Of a DNA stretch of 64,000 bases, positions 22,553 through 36,496 are shown piece after piece. Origin of the DNA: Geosiphon pyriformis (taxonomy: Eukaryota; Glomeromycota; Glomeromycetes; Archaeosporales; Geosiphonaceae); assembly GCA_016748015.1 (NCBI GenBank), contig JAAOMT010000620.1, positions 555,516 to 619,515 of the forward strand, read 5' to 3'. The notes beneath the pieces are model-generated. The model was not told the origin of the DNA. It ran no database searches and saw nothing but the letters and a program-made list of their open reading frames with translations. The translations under genes and the position numbers were made by a program. How positions within the stretch are numbered: the first letter of the stretch is position 1; each line of letters opens with the position of its first letter.

Positions 22553-25500
22553 ATGTCGAGCTCACTGCTGTTACTTCGCGGTGCAAGACCTGCTTTCAGA
22601 TTTCTGAGTAAAACCCAGAATTTTTCATTTATAAAACCCCCACGATCTGGGGCTCTTGCACCGTCTTTCTTCGCGATTCGAACCAAAGTTTCCGCCGTAA
22701 ACTCTTATCCAAACCCGAGCCCTGCTAATGATGTCTTTTTACAAGGCACCACTGCTGATTACATGGATGAAATGTATCAGGCCTGGCTAAAAGATCCAAA
22801 ATCTGTGCACTTATCTTGGCAAGTTTACTTTCGGAATATACAAGCTGGGGTAAGTTCGCAGCACGCTTTTCAAGCTCCACCAACACTCATACCAATCCCC
22901 ATGGGAACTAGTCTCACCCCATCTGTGCAAGTTTCAAAAGAAGCACCAGATGTCACTGATTATATGAAAGTCCAGCTTTTGGTGAGAGCTTATGAAGTGA
23001 GAGGGCATCACATCGCCAAATTGGATCCACTTGGTATTCTTAATGCTGATCTTGATCCTTCTTCGCCCAGTGAATTGGATCCAGGATATTATGGTTTTAG
23101 TGAACGTGATTATGAAAGGACTTTTTCATTGGGACCTGGTATCTTACCTGGTTTTGCAAGGGTTAGTCCAAAAATGACCTTACGTGAAATAGTGGAGCGG
23201 TGCAAACAAATCTACTGTAAGTTAATTCACTTTTTTTTTGTAAAACCTTACCATATCACCATAGTCAATAATCAAATTTCTGGAAATTTGAATACACTCA
23301 AGATTTCGAATGAGTTAAGGTTGCTTTCAGTGATGTCGTGAAAAGTGTGCTTAATAAATTAAAATTAAATGAAAAAATATTCTTATCCGGACAATTCAAT
23401 ATTACTCGATCAAAAATTATAGCCAATATCAGTAACCTATAGTTCCACACATCTTTCTAGACATCGTCTAAATCTTTTCAAATTCAAAGACCAAATGCAA
23501 GTTTGCCTCTTTCTTGAACTTAAAATTTCTAGGTGGTACTATCGGCACAGAGTATATACATATTCCCGATCGTGCCCAATGCGACTGGATTCGGGAAAAA
23601 ATTGAAATTCCACAACCATTCAATTACACAAAGGAAGAAAAACATATGATTTTGGATCGCTTAATATGGAGTGATTCCTTTGAAAGGTTCGTTGCACAGA
23701 AATACCCTAACGAGAAAAGGTTCGGACTGGAAGGATGTGAGAGCCTGATTCCTGGTATGAAAGCTTTGGTAGGCTAAAGAAAATTATTTTATGTTATTTT
23801 TTCAAATTAAAACTAATCCATTTTTTATCTATGCCGATCAATTTTAACCTATTTCTTTAACATTTTCAGATTGATCGTTCCGTCGATTTGGGCATCGAAT
23901 CAATTGTGTTGGGAATGCCACATCGGGGACGTTTAAACGTGTTAAGCAATGTCATTCGAAGGCCAAACGAATCAGTTTTTTGTGACTTTCGTGGGACGAT
24001 CGAGCCTGGTGAAGAAGGTTCTGGTGATGTTAAATATCATTTGGGTATGAACTTTGATCGACCAACACCATCCGGGAAACTAGTTCACCTATCCCTTGCT
24101 GCTAATCCTTCTCACTTGGAAGCCGTGGATCCAGTTGTACTTGGTAAAACGCGAGCAATCCAGTTTTATATGAATGATGAAAAGGAAAGACATCGCGCTA
24201 TGGCTCTTTTGCTTCACGGTGATGCTGCCTTTTCCGCTCAAGGGGTCGTTTACGAAACAATGGGCTTTCATGATCTTCCAAACTATACCACTGGTGGAAC
24301 CGTTCATATTGTAGTTAATAATCAAATTGGTTTTACAACAGATCCTCGATTCTCCCGTTCAACTCCATACTGCTCCGACATTGCCAAGATGGTAAACGCA
24401 CCGATATTCCATGTGAATGGTGACGATGTTGAAGCTGTTAATTTCGTATGCCAACTTGCTGCTCAATGGAGACAAATATTCAAAAAGGATGTTGTAATTG
24501 ACATTGTTTGCTATCGTAAACATGGTCACAATGAAGTTGATCAACCCAGCTTCACCCACCCAAGAATGTACAAGCAAATTAGTAAACAAAAACCCGTTCT
24601 CGACAAGTATGTAGAAAAACTAGTGGAAGATGGTACATTTACTCAAGAAGAAATCTTGGAGCATAGACGATGGATTTGGAATACTCTAGAAGATAGCTAT
24701 GCGAAAAGCAAAGACTACCAACCTACTAGTCATGAATGGCTATCGAGTTCTTGGCATGGTAAGTTTTTTAATTTTCGAAAATTGAAGAAACATTTATATT
24801 ATTAACCACCTGATTTCCTTTATAGGGTTTAAGTCACCAAAGGAAATAGCAGAGGAGACCTTAGAAACAAGAAACACCGGTGCCTCCATTGAGTCTCTTT
24901 CTCATGTTGGCGAAATTATTAGCTCATATCCAAAAAATTTCCATGTTCACCCTGCTCTTGCAAGGATTTTGGGTACTCGTGCTAAAGCAGTCTCAGAAGG
25001 GAAAAATATTGACTGGTCAACTGCTGAAGGTCTTGCTTTTGGATCTTTGCTTCTTGAAAATTATCATGTACGCCTTTCTGGTCAAGATGTAGAACGTGGC
25101 ACATTCTCTCAGCGCCATGCTGTTCTTCATGATCAAGAAAATGAATTTCAATATGTCCCATTAAACGATCTTGGAGCTGGACAAGCGCATTTCACTGTTT
25201 GCAATTCATCTTTATCTGAATATGGAATCCTAGGTTTTGAGCTAGGGTACTCCCTAGTCAGTCCTAATGCCCTGGTTATCTGGGAAGCGCAATTTGGAGA
25301 TTTCGCAAATAATGCACAATGTATAATTGACCAATTCATTGCTTCTGGGGAAAAAAAATGGCTTCAACGTAACGGTTTGGTGATGCTCTTGCCTCATGGT
25401 TATGACGGACAAGGCCCTGAACATTCTAGCGGACGCATCGAACGTTTTCTACAATTATGCGACGATCATCCATACATATTCCCTTCACCTGAAAAGATGG

Positions 25501-26320
25501 CACGTCAACACCAGGATTGTAACATGCAAGTTGTATACTGTTCCACCCCTGCTAATTATTTCCATGTCTTGCGAAGGCAGATGCATCGTGATTTCAGGAA
25601 ACCTGTAAGCCTATCAAATCTATTTCTATTGTTTAATTCAAGTTATTTTAAAAAACATAACAAATGTATTTTTTATTCCTTTTAGCTTATTGTTTTCACG
25701 TCCAAAAGTCTACTCCGTCATCCTTTAGCTCGATCAAATATTTCTGAAATGGTTCTTGGGACCAAATTCCAACGCTTTATACCTGAGCCTCATCCTGATT
25801 CCCTTGCGCCTCCGGAGGAAATCACTCGCCATATTCTCTGTACTGGACAAGTGTATTATGCACTACTTAAAGCTCGCGAACAGAACAATATAAATAATGT
25901 GGCTATTTCACGCCTGGAACAGATAAACCCTTTTCCATATGATTTGGTTGCAGAACATCTTGACAAATACCCCAACTCCGAAATTATATGGGCCCAAGAA
26001 GAGCCTCTTAATGCGGGCGCTTTCACTTATATTGCCCCTAGGATTCGTACTGTTGGAAATCAAACAAAACATCATAAAGGTAAAGTACCTGATCAAATCT
26101 CTAGATTTTCCCACAGCATCAAGATCTTGATAAATAACTTTGCTTTTGTCATTTTCAAGGCAAAGCTGCGCAGCCCGCTACACGGCCCCCAGCCGCTTCA
26201 CCGTCTACCGGTAATAAGAAGGTCCATATTCAAGAAGAACAAGATGTGTTATCTCAAGCTTTGAAAGGCAAAGTCCTAAAGGCGCAGAAGGTTGTTTCTG
26301 GTGTGCCTATTTGGGAATAA
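22553..26320 (+). CDS. KGD1: 2-oxoglutarate dehydrogenase E1 component, mitochondrial
   Basis: E1 of the 2-oxoglutarate dehydrogenase complex: thiamine-diphosphate-dependent decarboxylation of 2-oxoglutarate and transfer to lipoyl-E2 in the TCA cycle, mitochondrial matrix. Exons 22553-23216, 23533-23768, 23870-24758, 24826-25604, 25686-26079 and 26160-26320 add to 1040 residues, normal for the family. The start is chosen because residues 1-45 ([18 protein letters not shown]...) are Arg-rich without acidic residues, like a matrix-targeting signal. Conserved blocks: [14 protein letters not shown] (N-terminal lipoyl-side segment), [11 protein letters not shown] (about 315), [10 protein letters not shown] (416 on; cofactor/metal region), [25 protein letters not shown] (about 680), CNSSLSEYG and [10 protein letters not shown]. 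All five introns have GT...AG ends and matching phases. No lesions seen; it appears functional. Confidence 0.97.
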
Positions 26321-26542
26321 ATATAGAAAATCATGTTGCCAGGACTTTTTAGGATAGAATTTCAATATTGAATATTTATAGTTTGGATTTAGAAAGATTT
26401 TCCAAAAATTTTTATCCAACCAAAATACTTTGTTAATGCAATTCTGATAACCAATAAGAAAATTCTGATATCATCTGTTAAACGTGAAGGGTTCTAAATC
26501 CTAACTTCTCGAAATATAGCTGCTCACTCAAAGACTTGAGAA

Positions 26543-27597
<1,055 letters not shown>

Positions 27598-27832
27598 ACC
27601 CTAGGTTATTCCGATGAGGAATTTGGAGAAATTTTGCTTATACATGTCATAATGATTCTACAAGCTCATTATGTCTTTGATCGCCTCTTTCGTCCAGGCA
27701 TACATGTGGCTTGATGAATTAACAGATGTCGGTCCAACTTTTCTACAAAGACTCGAAACACACAAGAAATTGGAACATGGATTTGTTCATTTATTAAAGT
27801 CCGCCTGTTTTCGATTGCCTTTAAAATTTGCC

Positions 27833-29178
27833 TTAATCAGAATTTTCTTCATCCTCGGAGGTCTCCTCTTCGTTGCCTAGATTTTTCTGTTGGCCGATCG
27901 CTATTTTTGGTACATTCCTTTTGCTTTTCAATTTTCGTTTTCTTTTCCTCTTTCGATCGGTTTGAATTTTTTCAGCATTATCTTCTGACGACTGAACATC
28001 ATTGGTGTTGCCTTGAATGGAACTAATCTCCTTTTTTTGTTCATTATTCCCTACGATTTTTTTAGCATCCTCTTTATTTTTACTTTCCTGTTTGAAAACA
28101 GATAGTATTAGATTTCGATACATTTTAAATAACCAATTCAGTTTCAAAAATAATTAATTATACCTTTAGTTTCATCTCTTTTTCCACTTTTATAGTTGGG
28201 TTTTGGGGGTTCTTTATCGGGGCAGTGAGATTCTTTGGTTTTTTCTTTTTACAACTAAGAGGATTTGGTTGTTTTTGTCTTTTTCTTTTTTTCTTTCTTT
28301 CAAAAACTGATGAGAAATCAACTTGATCCTTTGATATACTCGAATTAGCTTTTTTTAAAAATAATAATTCTTCAGAGGGAGGTAGAGTTTTTTCAAATTC
28401 GATCTTTTGAAATAAAATTAAGGAAAATGATTAAATATTTTTAAACCAGTTTAATTTTGAAAAGTTTATCTTTACTTGTTTGGCTTTTTCCAGAGTTGAA
28501 TTAGATGGTGGCTCAATTATCAAAACTGTCCTATTAATGTACAATAATGGAAGGCCCGGAATATGCCGTAATTTTTCACGGAGACGTCGATTTTGCGTTG
28601 CCACACAATATCTGTGCTCATTATGGGTACCTAATTCATAATTAAAGATTAATTCCCATCATAGGGAAACTCGATCTTTACAAAAACGTATTGGGAGAGC
28701 GACATACCAATGATGGATTGAAGACAGTCCTCACTGGACACAGGTGACTTCCAATGACTACATGTACGTTTTTCAAATTGTTGTATTATTTGGGCGGCAT
28801 GTGCTTCTTTATCACCATTTTGGCACAACTCAGTATAACTGCAAGTAGTGTACACTATCAAGTGATGATAAGAGGTGATTTTCGTATGATCAATTAGTAT
28901 TGAAATGAAGGAAATTTCTTAACTTTGCTTTGTTGCACCCTGCATGACTTTGGATAATTGAGTTTCGAGGTTTATTTTGTATTGAAGAGCCGTATAAAAG
29001 AAGTCACCGTCCACTTTGAAATTTATGATTAAAATATGGTGGTTTTTCATGACATTTGTTAGGAAAACGGGGTTTAAGGACAACACATACAAAGAATTTG
29101 ATATGGCTCCCTAAATCCAAAAGAGACGTTATATAAACCCATAAGACGTTTATATTGTTTCGCTCGTTTTTGACGCAT
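27833..29178 (-). CDS. UTP23: rRNA-processing protein UTP23 (PIN-like, SSU processome)
   Basis: Nucleolar small-subunit processome factor needed for early 18S rRNA maturation and snR30/U17 release. Exons on the minus strand: 29178-29091, 29013-28924, 28854-28708, 28630-28476, 28403-28164 and 28087-27833, 324 residues. The start is MRQKRAKQYKRLMGLY, the typical UTP23 N terminus, then FGFREPYQILLDGDFFYTAL (PIN strand with a conserved Asp), KVMQGATKQMYTTCSYTEL, FEKRTCSHW and SEDC (candidate zinc-finger Cys/His), HRYCVATQNRRLREKLR, HIPGLPLLYINRTVLIIEPP, then QPNPLSCKKKK, the family signature. The last 85 residues are a Lys/Arg-rich then acidic tail, longer than in yeast (about 254 residues total). 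All introns are 69-77 bp with GT...AG ends. Confidence 0.95.
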
Positions 29179-29380
29179 GGTAGTTGATTATCAAAAATTA
29201 AAAGTGAGGGCAGAATAAATATAATGACATTGACTTTAGTGCACAATAGATTTTTTTAATCTGTTTTGAAGAAAAATGTTTTTTTACAGATCTGCAAAAC
29301 AATTAATTTCAAATTTTTAGTTAATTTTGTTGATTTGTAATAACTAATTAATTTTAAACTAAATTGTATTAAAAATAGGA

Positions 29381-30097
29381 AATTGCTAAATCGACCCACC
29401 CTTTTTGCTAAATCGACTCATTCGCAACACGTGATATTAATATATATAGAATTTTATTATTTATTTATTAGTAATTCTAATAAATTAAAATAAAAAATAA
29501 CTTTTTTTTATATAAATTAAAATTAGATTATATATTTAATTTTTTATTATGCATTAAGTAATTTATAGTGTTTTATAATTAAAAAACACTTTATTGTAAA
29601 TAGATCCAAATATTATAATCTTGTTTTTTATAAATTTTATATTTACATACTTGAATTTAAGAAGAAACATTTTTAACAATTTCAAATTAAGATAAATTTT
29701 ATTAAATAGATGATTTTTGATGAGCAATATTTTGTTGAAAATGATTCAAAACATTTAAAGAATATTTTTAAGTTTATTAATTATTATAAAAACATAATTT
29801 GTATTTATTAAATGCCAAATAAAATAAAATTAATATAGATAAATAATTAATAAGTTTTATTTTTAAAATAATGTTTTTAAAAGTAATAATATTATATAAA
29901 TATAATCAGTAATTTTATAAAAAAATTTAATTACTTGTAAAATCAAAAAAAAATTTATTAAGTTTATTTTAAAGCTTTTTAATTATAAACTTATTAATAT
30001 ATTTTTATATATAATTAAATATAAAACTATAATATAAATGATATTATATATTATGAATAAATTAATTTAGCAAAAAAAATGGGTTAATTTAGCAATT
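29381..30097. mobile_element. MITE-like element with about 65-bp terminal inverted repeats
   Basis: The left end AATTGCTAAATCGACCCACC...TTTTTGCTAAATCGAC and the reverse complement of the right end AATTGCTAAATTAACCCATT...TTTTTTGCTAAATTAA match. The similarity continues into ATTCGCAACACGTGATATT against ATTCATAATATATAATATC. Where they differ, the right end mostly has A/T for G/C. About 717 bp, no coding capacity. Target-site duplication is not clear. The left end is about 200 bp upstream of the UTP23 start codon. Confidence 0.65.
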
Positions 30098-31270
30098 TTT
30101 TAAAAATATAATATATTTTTTAAAGAGAAAAGTTTTTTTTATATATTTAATTATAATATTATTTTAAGTTTGAATATTTTTTTAATATTATTACAAACTT
30201 TTAAAAACTAAATATAAATTTTAGCAAACTACCAATTATTTTTAAAATTTTTAAATATTTGACAAATTTTTTAAATATTATATAATTTAAGATATTATAT
30301 AATTTGATTATTATATTTAATTATATGTGTATATTATAAAAATTAAATTATTAATTAAATAATAAGTAATAAAAATAAACAATATTATATATTAATTATT
30401 AATAAAAATTATAAAAGTAATTTTATGTTAATTAATAATAGTAAATACTTAAATAATAATAATAATAATAAACTTTTTTTTATTATTTAAAGTAATTGAT
30501 AATGTTTTTATTAATAAAATATTTATAATTATAAAAGCTATTTACCAATATTTTGTAAAAACACTTTTTTAAATAAAATAGTAATTAAACAATTTTTTAT
30601 TAATTTAAACTCATTTTTTTATCTTTAATTAGAAGTTTGTTTTTTTTAAAATTCTGTTTAATAAATTTACTTTAAAATAATCTTAATATAATTCTTGTTT
30701 TTTTCAAAAATTTCAAAGTATTTAATAACCAAATTATTTTTTTTCTATTTTTTTTTTACTGTTATTTAAATAGCCAAAAAAATTAAAACAATTAAAAAAT
30801 AACTTTTTGAAATTTTAAAAAATTTTTTTCTGGTGTTTTTAATGGTTTTAGTTTTTTAAAACCAGTTTTTGGCTTTTTTTACCAGTTTTGTATTACTAAT
30901 ACCAATTATTGTGTTTAATTTTATTATGGTTGTAAATAAAAAAAAATTTATTTAAAACAATAATAATAAAAACATGTTAATTAATTTTAATTTAAATTAA
31001 TTCTTAATTGTATTTTATAATAGATTAATAATAAATTTTTACCAGTTTTAAAAAAAAACAAAACATATTTTTGTATATGTTTTACTTAATTAACTTATTA
31101 AATTACTTAATCTTAAAGATTAATTAAATAAAAACTAAAAAATTAATAACAGTTAATCCTTTTTTTTTAATTTTTTAATTACAATAAGAGCATAAAATTA
31201 TTGAAAAAATAGTTTTTTTTCTTCTTTTCTCTTTTTTTTCTTTAATTATTTTTTTAATACACTTTTTTTT
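30098..31270. other. AT-rich desert
   Basis: Mostly A/T with homopolymers and a short ATA run near 30450-30475. No gene recognised. Confidence 0.5.
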
Positions 31271-33965
31271 GTTGTGATAAAATTAGTAAGCTTTTTTACT
31301 AGTGGTTTTGGTTTGAGTTTAGCTAGTTTAGAGATCTACTTAAGTGCCAAGAAAAAATATGTAGAGAATATCTATTTTTATAATGTATTTTACAAAAAGC
31401 CAAAAAAATTTGATACAGATATTGGTATAATTAACTTATTTGCTGGCTTTTTAAGACTTAAAGATATTAATAGATCTAGTAAAAAGTCTGTAGTATTTTG
31501 AAAAAGTAAAGTTGACAGTAAAGCTAATAGTATTAGTAGTCTGTTAAATATAGAAAATATAAAAAACATAATTGCCAAGAAAATTAATTATGTAAATTTA
31601 AATACTTTAGTAGTTAATAAAAATATAGATAATACAATATTATAGAAAACTTGTACTTAAACATATATATTAAGTTATTCATTAAAAGTTTCTTTATTTG
31701 TAAATCTAAGCAATGACAAAGATATTTTAATGCTTTTATTACCTAAATTTGATAACTTTAGGCAACTTTTATTGTTTAAATTATGTGTTTTAAAAAAACA
31801 GAATTTTAATTTGACAAAATCTTTCATATTAAATATTGAGTTTTTTATTGTGTTTAGGAAAACTTTTAGTAATAAGTTATTGAATATAAAAAAAATTTTT
31901 TATCATGTTAATGATTTTAAGAAGATATTAACTCTCTTAAAATTTTTAGGTATTATTAGATTATTTTTTATATCTGAATTAAACTTGAACAAAGCTAAAG
32001 AATTGGTTATTTGTAAGAAAATCTTGGTTAATAATAATATTAAAAAAGTAAACAACTATATAAATTAAGAAATGATTATTAAGAAAATTCCAGTTGATTT
32101 TTTCAATTAGCTGTAAAGTTAATTTTTTTCAAATTTGATAAGATTATATTAATCAAGATATAGCTTATTGGTCTTTGACAAAAGATCTTAGTAAAATTTA
32201 AATCATTAAAAATTGCTAATTTGGTCACTTTTAAATAGTTTGTATTTATAAAAAAAATTCTATTTATATAACTAAGGCAGTAAATAACAAATAAACATAG
32301 ATATTTAAAAATTTTTATTAAACTTTGTTGTATATCTTGCCAATTAGTACTACTATTTATGATCTTTTTAATTTGTTAGAATTATATAGTAAGAAAACTT
32401 GCTTTATTGGTCATAATCTAGATTTATATATGTATAACAAATGTGTTGTAGTTTGTTTTGTTGATGAAACATTAAAAAAAGCTGTTATTGATTTTATTTC
32501 TGTTTTTAAAAATGTAAATTTACATTGAGTAAATTTTTCTTTGGTTTGTTATACTTAATACAAACAATTTGGACATGTTTCTGGTATGTGTTTAATAAGT
32601 GAGAATTTAAATAGTCATAGTAAATAGATAATTAATTTTCAAAATCAGATTTTTTTAGTAAATATTTATAAGAAAAAACAGATGCCAATTACTTGTTCAG
32701 TCTTATTTGGTGAGAAAACTTATTTCTTATATAATGCTTTTAATTTTTCTTGGTATTAATTTATCTTCAGATATTAAACTTTTTTTACTGGTTTTTTTGG
32801 AAGTAAATAATAGGTTTGTTGTTTTTAAGTACAGTTTTGCTAACTTTGTAAAACAAATTAACAAGCTGACTAAGAAATTAAATATACTTAAATTAATAGA
32901 TTTTTAGTTTAGTTTTAGATATTAGCTATTAGTAAACTCTTTATTATAAAATCAAAAAGCAGATATAATAATAAGTAAAAATTTAGGTATAGCCACTTAT
33001 AGTAAAATTATAGTAAGAACAGAGTCTTTAAATTAATCAATTGTCAAAAGATTTGAAGATAAAATAAACAATTTATTAGTTATAATTATGAATTTGCTGG
33101 CCAAAATAAATAATAAAAGTTTAATTTTAGACATTTTTCTTTAACAATAACTGATTTAATCTAAAAATTGCTATATGTAATCTTAAAGATATTAATATCT
33201 TTGCTAAATAACAAGATATTGTTTATTGATATATTAATTTGAGTAATATGATTTCTATTATTACAAAAACTAAATTAAGATCTAATATTAAGCTTTGGAT
33301 TATGAATAAATTTAAAAGTATATAAGTTTTCATATCTGATTTAGACAAAAATTTTCTTGGCACTAAGATAACTATAATTATGAACAATTTTTTGGCTTGT
33401 CATGTCTCAAAAATTAACAAAATTTTGAACAGAATTATTTTAGTTTGTTTTTTATTTAAGAATAAACTCTCAATAACTATTTTGAAATTGTATATTAGTG
33501 TTTTTACTAAAGTTAGATTTAACTAGGCATTAAAAATCAAATTTTTTATTGCCAAAACAGTTAATTTTAGTATTTTTGTAGTTTTGAGTAGAAATTTCAA
33601 TAAAAATAAATCCAAAAAAAGTGCAAGTTTCAAGTTTTGTTTGGATCTGAGTTTGGTTAATACATTTAATAAATATTTATTAGTTAAAACTTCTATTTAA
33701 AGCAATTTTAAAAATATTAAAAAGATGTTAAATTTTATATTTGTAAATTAAAATCTGGTATCTGCAGTTATAAATCATAAAATTAATATTATATCAGAGT
33801 TTTTTAATATAAATTATAAAATAATCTTAGTTTCAGTTGGTTTAGATGGTTTTTTAAATGTTTATCTTAATAGCATTCATAAGCAAGCCAATAAAGATTA
33901 ATAAAAATTCAAAATAAAAGATGCAGATAAAGTTAAATAAATGCAATTTAAGAAGTATTATTATT
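31271..33965 (+). pseudogene. AT-decayed LINE relic (ORF1 plus endonuclease)
   Basis: Segments are recognisable as a LINE ORF1 and endonuclease despite AT drift. 31274-31501 is the ORF1 N terminus. 31900-32070 carries a middle segment. 32325-32528 corresponds to the ALLYTLPMGTNAHDL region of the copy at 8.5 kb (here LYILPISTTIYDL, then KTCFIG and VVCFVDE). 32547-32591 is a decayed zinc knuckle (C, a stop, G-H and C still visible). 33340-33930 is endonuclease: LDKNFLGTKI, IIMNNFLACHVS, FVVLSRNFNKNKS (GDFN decayed) and a QANKD end. Stops throughout. It lacks RT here; the 3' side runs into another repeat. It is a different subfamily from the 7.4-kb copy and much older or more heavily mutated. 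Confidence 0.75.
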
Positions 33966-35531
33966 CATATAAAAAGAAATAGCAGAAAAAAATAAAAAAA
34001 ACATATTATAAAATAGACTAATAAGAGAATAATATTCAATAAATAAACACATTTTTAAAAAATTACAGAATATTTCCAGAAATAAGCATATTTTTAAAAA
34101 GTAGCATAAAAAAAAATAAAAATATGTAAGATCCTATATAATACAAATTATGTATATATAGCAAGAATATGAAAATAATAACTAAAAAAAAACAGTAATT
34201 ACAAAATAGTAGTTAAAAATAAGTAATTATTCAATATCTTTTTTATTAAAAGATGGTTTTCTATAACTTGAAGTAAAATTATATTCATATTAATAAAAAT
34301 ATTTATTACTATTCAATTTATGTTGTTATTGCTTAATTAAAAAATATTAATCATTTTTATATTATTAATAATTTAGATTGATAAAATTTAATATTTAACT
34401 ATACTGGACCAATAGCTTTTAATCATGGCTATTAATAAAATACCAATTTTTTATTTTTATTTTTTTATTTTTATTTTTTTGTTGTTTACTAATTAATTAA
34501 GAGATTAAATATTAAGTAATTAACATCAAAAATAACCTGGTAAAAGACTTGAAAAACAAGTATAAAAAACTTAAAGATAGCTTACTAGAAAGACATAACT
34601 GCCAGAATAAACTGGTTATTATGCTAAAAACAGAAATTAGAAAAAAACCATTACTTAAATCTCTGTTTATTATACAAAAAACTTAACCAAAATCTTTAAA
34701 CTCTAAAACCTTTAGAAATCACTATTATTAACAGCTATTAAATATTAAATTATAGATTTGTTATTTGTTTTAATACTCCAAATAATTACTTATAACATTT
34801 AATGCTTTTTGTAAAATATAATCTAGCAGAAAATTAGTATCAATATTAATTATCTGAAAAAATAACATACTAAAAAACAACAAAAAAAAATTACTTAGAA
34901 TTTACAAAATTTTTATTTCAGTATTACTAAATACATATGAAATTAACAAGTAATTACTAACCAGCAGAATTAATCTTTAACTTCTATGTTAACAAAAAAA
35001 TTATATATTATTTAAGAGACCAAGAAAATTCAAAAACTACTATCAGAAATTTTTATACAGAACTACTACAACATACCAGCTTTTCACAAAATTATAGTTT
35101 TACTTTAATTCTTATAAAGATTAATCATAAAATTAAAAGATATATTTAGCAAAAATTTTCAATCATATTCATAAACAAAGACAAAAACAGAATACAAATA
35201 TCAGCAAATATACTTAAACCAATACAACCATCTAACTAAAAAAAACCCAGAGTTGTGTCTTTATTACATCCATTTTACTATTATATACTAAGAAGTACAA
35301 TCTATATATTATTAGAATCTGTATTATTGTTAACTGCAAAGACACTTATAACTTAAGTTTTATTTTAAAATAATAATAAAAAAACCAAATTATTAGAAAC
35401 ATATAGCAATTATTTCAAAAAATTTAAATCATAATTAGCAATACCATCAGAACTTTAATTACTATTATCTTAACCAAATTTCGAATCTATTAGTAATTAG
35501 ACAAACACTAATTTAGAAGAAAAAAAAGACA
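33966..35531 (+). repeat. Dispersed repeat, decayed element of unknown class
   Basis: The part 33990-34720 recurs in inverted orientation at about 53470-54270. Shared marks are ATTATGTATATATAG, TATAACTTGAAGT, the TTTATTTTTATTTTTTT run before GTTGTTTACTAATTA, and the block with GCTTACTAGAAAGACATAA. It probably belongs to another retroelement. The 34480-35260 part has protein-like short stretches but no domain I recognise. Interrupted on the right by LTR element A. Confidence 0.55.
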
Positions 35532-35535
35532 GCAC

Positions 35536-36496
35536 TGTTACCAGTAGAATTTTAGCTATTAATTAGCATGAAATTACCCTTATAATTCCTATAATTAATT
35601 AGTATATTAATATCATTTCAAATTATCATTTATTATTTAATCAATTATCACATATCACGATTCAATTAAAATAGTCTAATTAGAATAACAGAAAGTAGGA
35701 TGATCAAATTACACAATACTCTGAACTTAGTAACATTCTAAAATTCGCCGAAATTTACAGAAATCCACCGAAATTATGAATAGTTCACCCAAATTGATCA
35801 ATAGTTCAGCAAAATAACTTGTAGTTCATCAAAATGTATCTTTAGTTTGCCAAAATTTGAGCAAAGAGAAAAAATGCAAGTTCATAGACTAGTACTACAA
35901 CAAGTTGTATAAAAAAAGAGCTTTTCTCTTCAAAAAAATATATCTTACTTTAGATTTATCACTTAAAACCATTTCTACACACACAAAAAGAAATAAATAT
36001 CAAATAATTTGAAAAAACCAAATTCTTTAATTATTGCACTTGGAAAATCCCCAAAACCCAACTAATGTTTTGAAATTAATTAGCTACCAATTTCAGTAAA
36101 CTGTTAGTAACTCCAGGCCTGGATAAAAAACGTTTCCCTTAATAAAATCCTATTTTTTTTACATTTTTTTTTTTTCTTATTACAATCATTAGAATAGCCT
36201 ACAGACAAGATTCCTATAGAAGAGTTGACTTTTACAGCAAAATAACTACACATTTTTAGTGAGCTTCCAGACAAGCAATTCCTGGGAAAGAGTTGATGTT
36301 TACTACAACATAACTACATAAAGTAACTGACAAGGAATTGGCCATTTTACTTATAAGCCCAGCAAGTTCAAATTATAGAAGATAATTTGAAGATAAATTC
36401 AGTTATTGGAGGCTCAACTACTTCTAAAAAACGTGAATTTGCAACCAACAGACATTTACAATATTCAAAAAAAGAGACCAAAAACCTCCGGTAACA
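35536..36496 (+). repeat. 5' LTR of element A
   Basis: Begins TGTTACCAGTAG, ends CTCCGGTAACA. Contains the iterated TTCGCCGAAAT-type motifs (about 35752-35855), a TATAAAAA box near 35908, and the inverted repeat TTCAAATTAT/ATAATTTGAA near the right end. Compared with the 3' LTR it has one extra motif unit of about 20 bp. Confidence 0.95.

Noticed and set aside
24089-24325. Antisense frames inside OGDH
   Set aside because: They are shadows of conserved exons, with no independent support.
27671-27880. Plus-strand 69-codon frame between NUDT21 and UTP23
   Set aside because: It overlaps the well-supported last exon of UTP23 on the other strand and has no domain.
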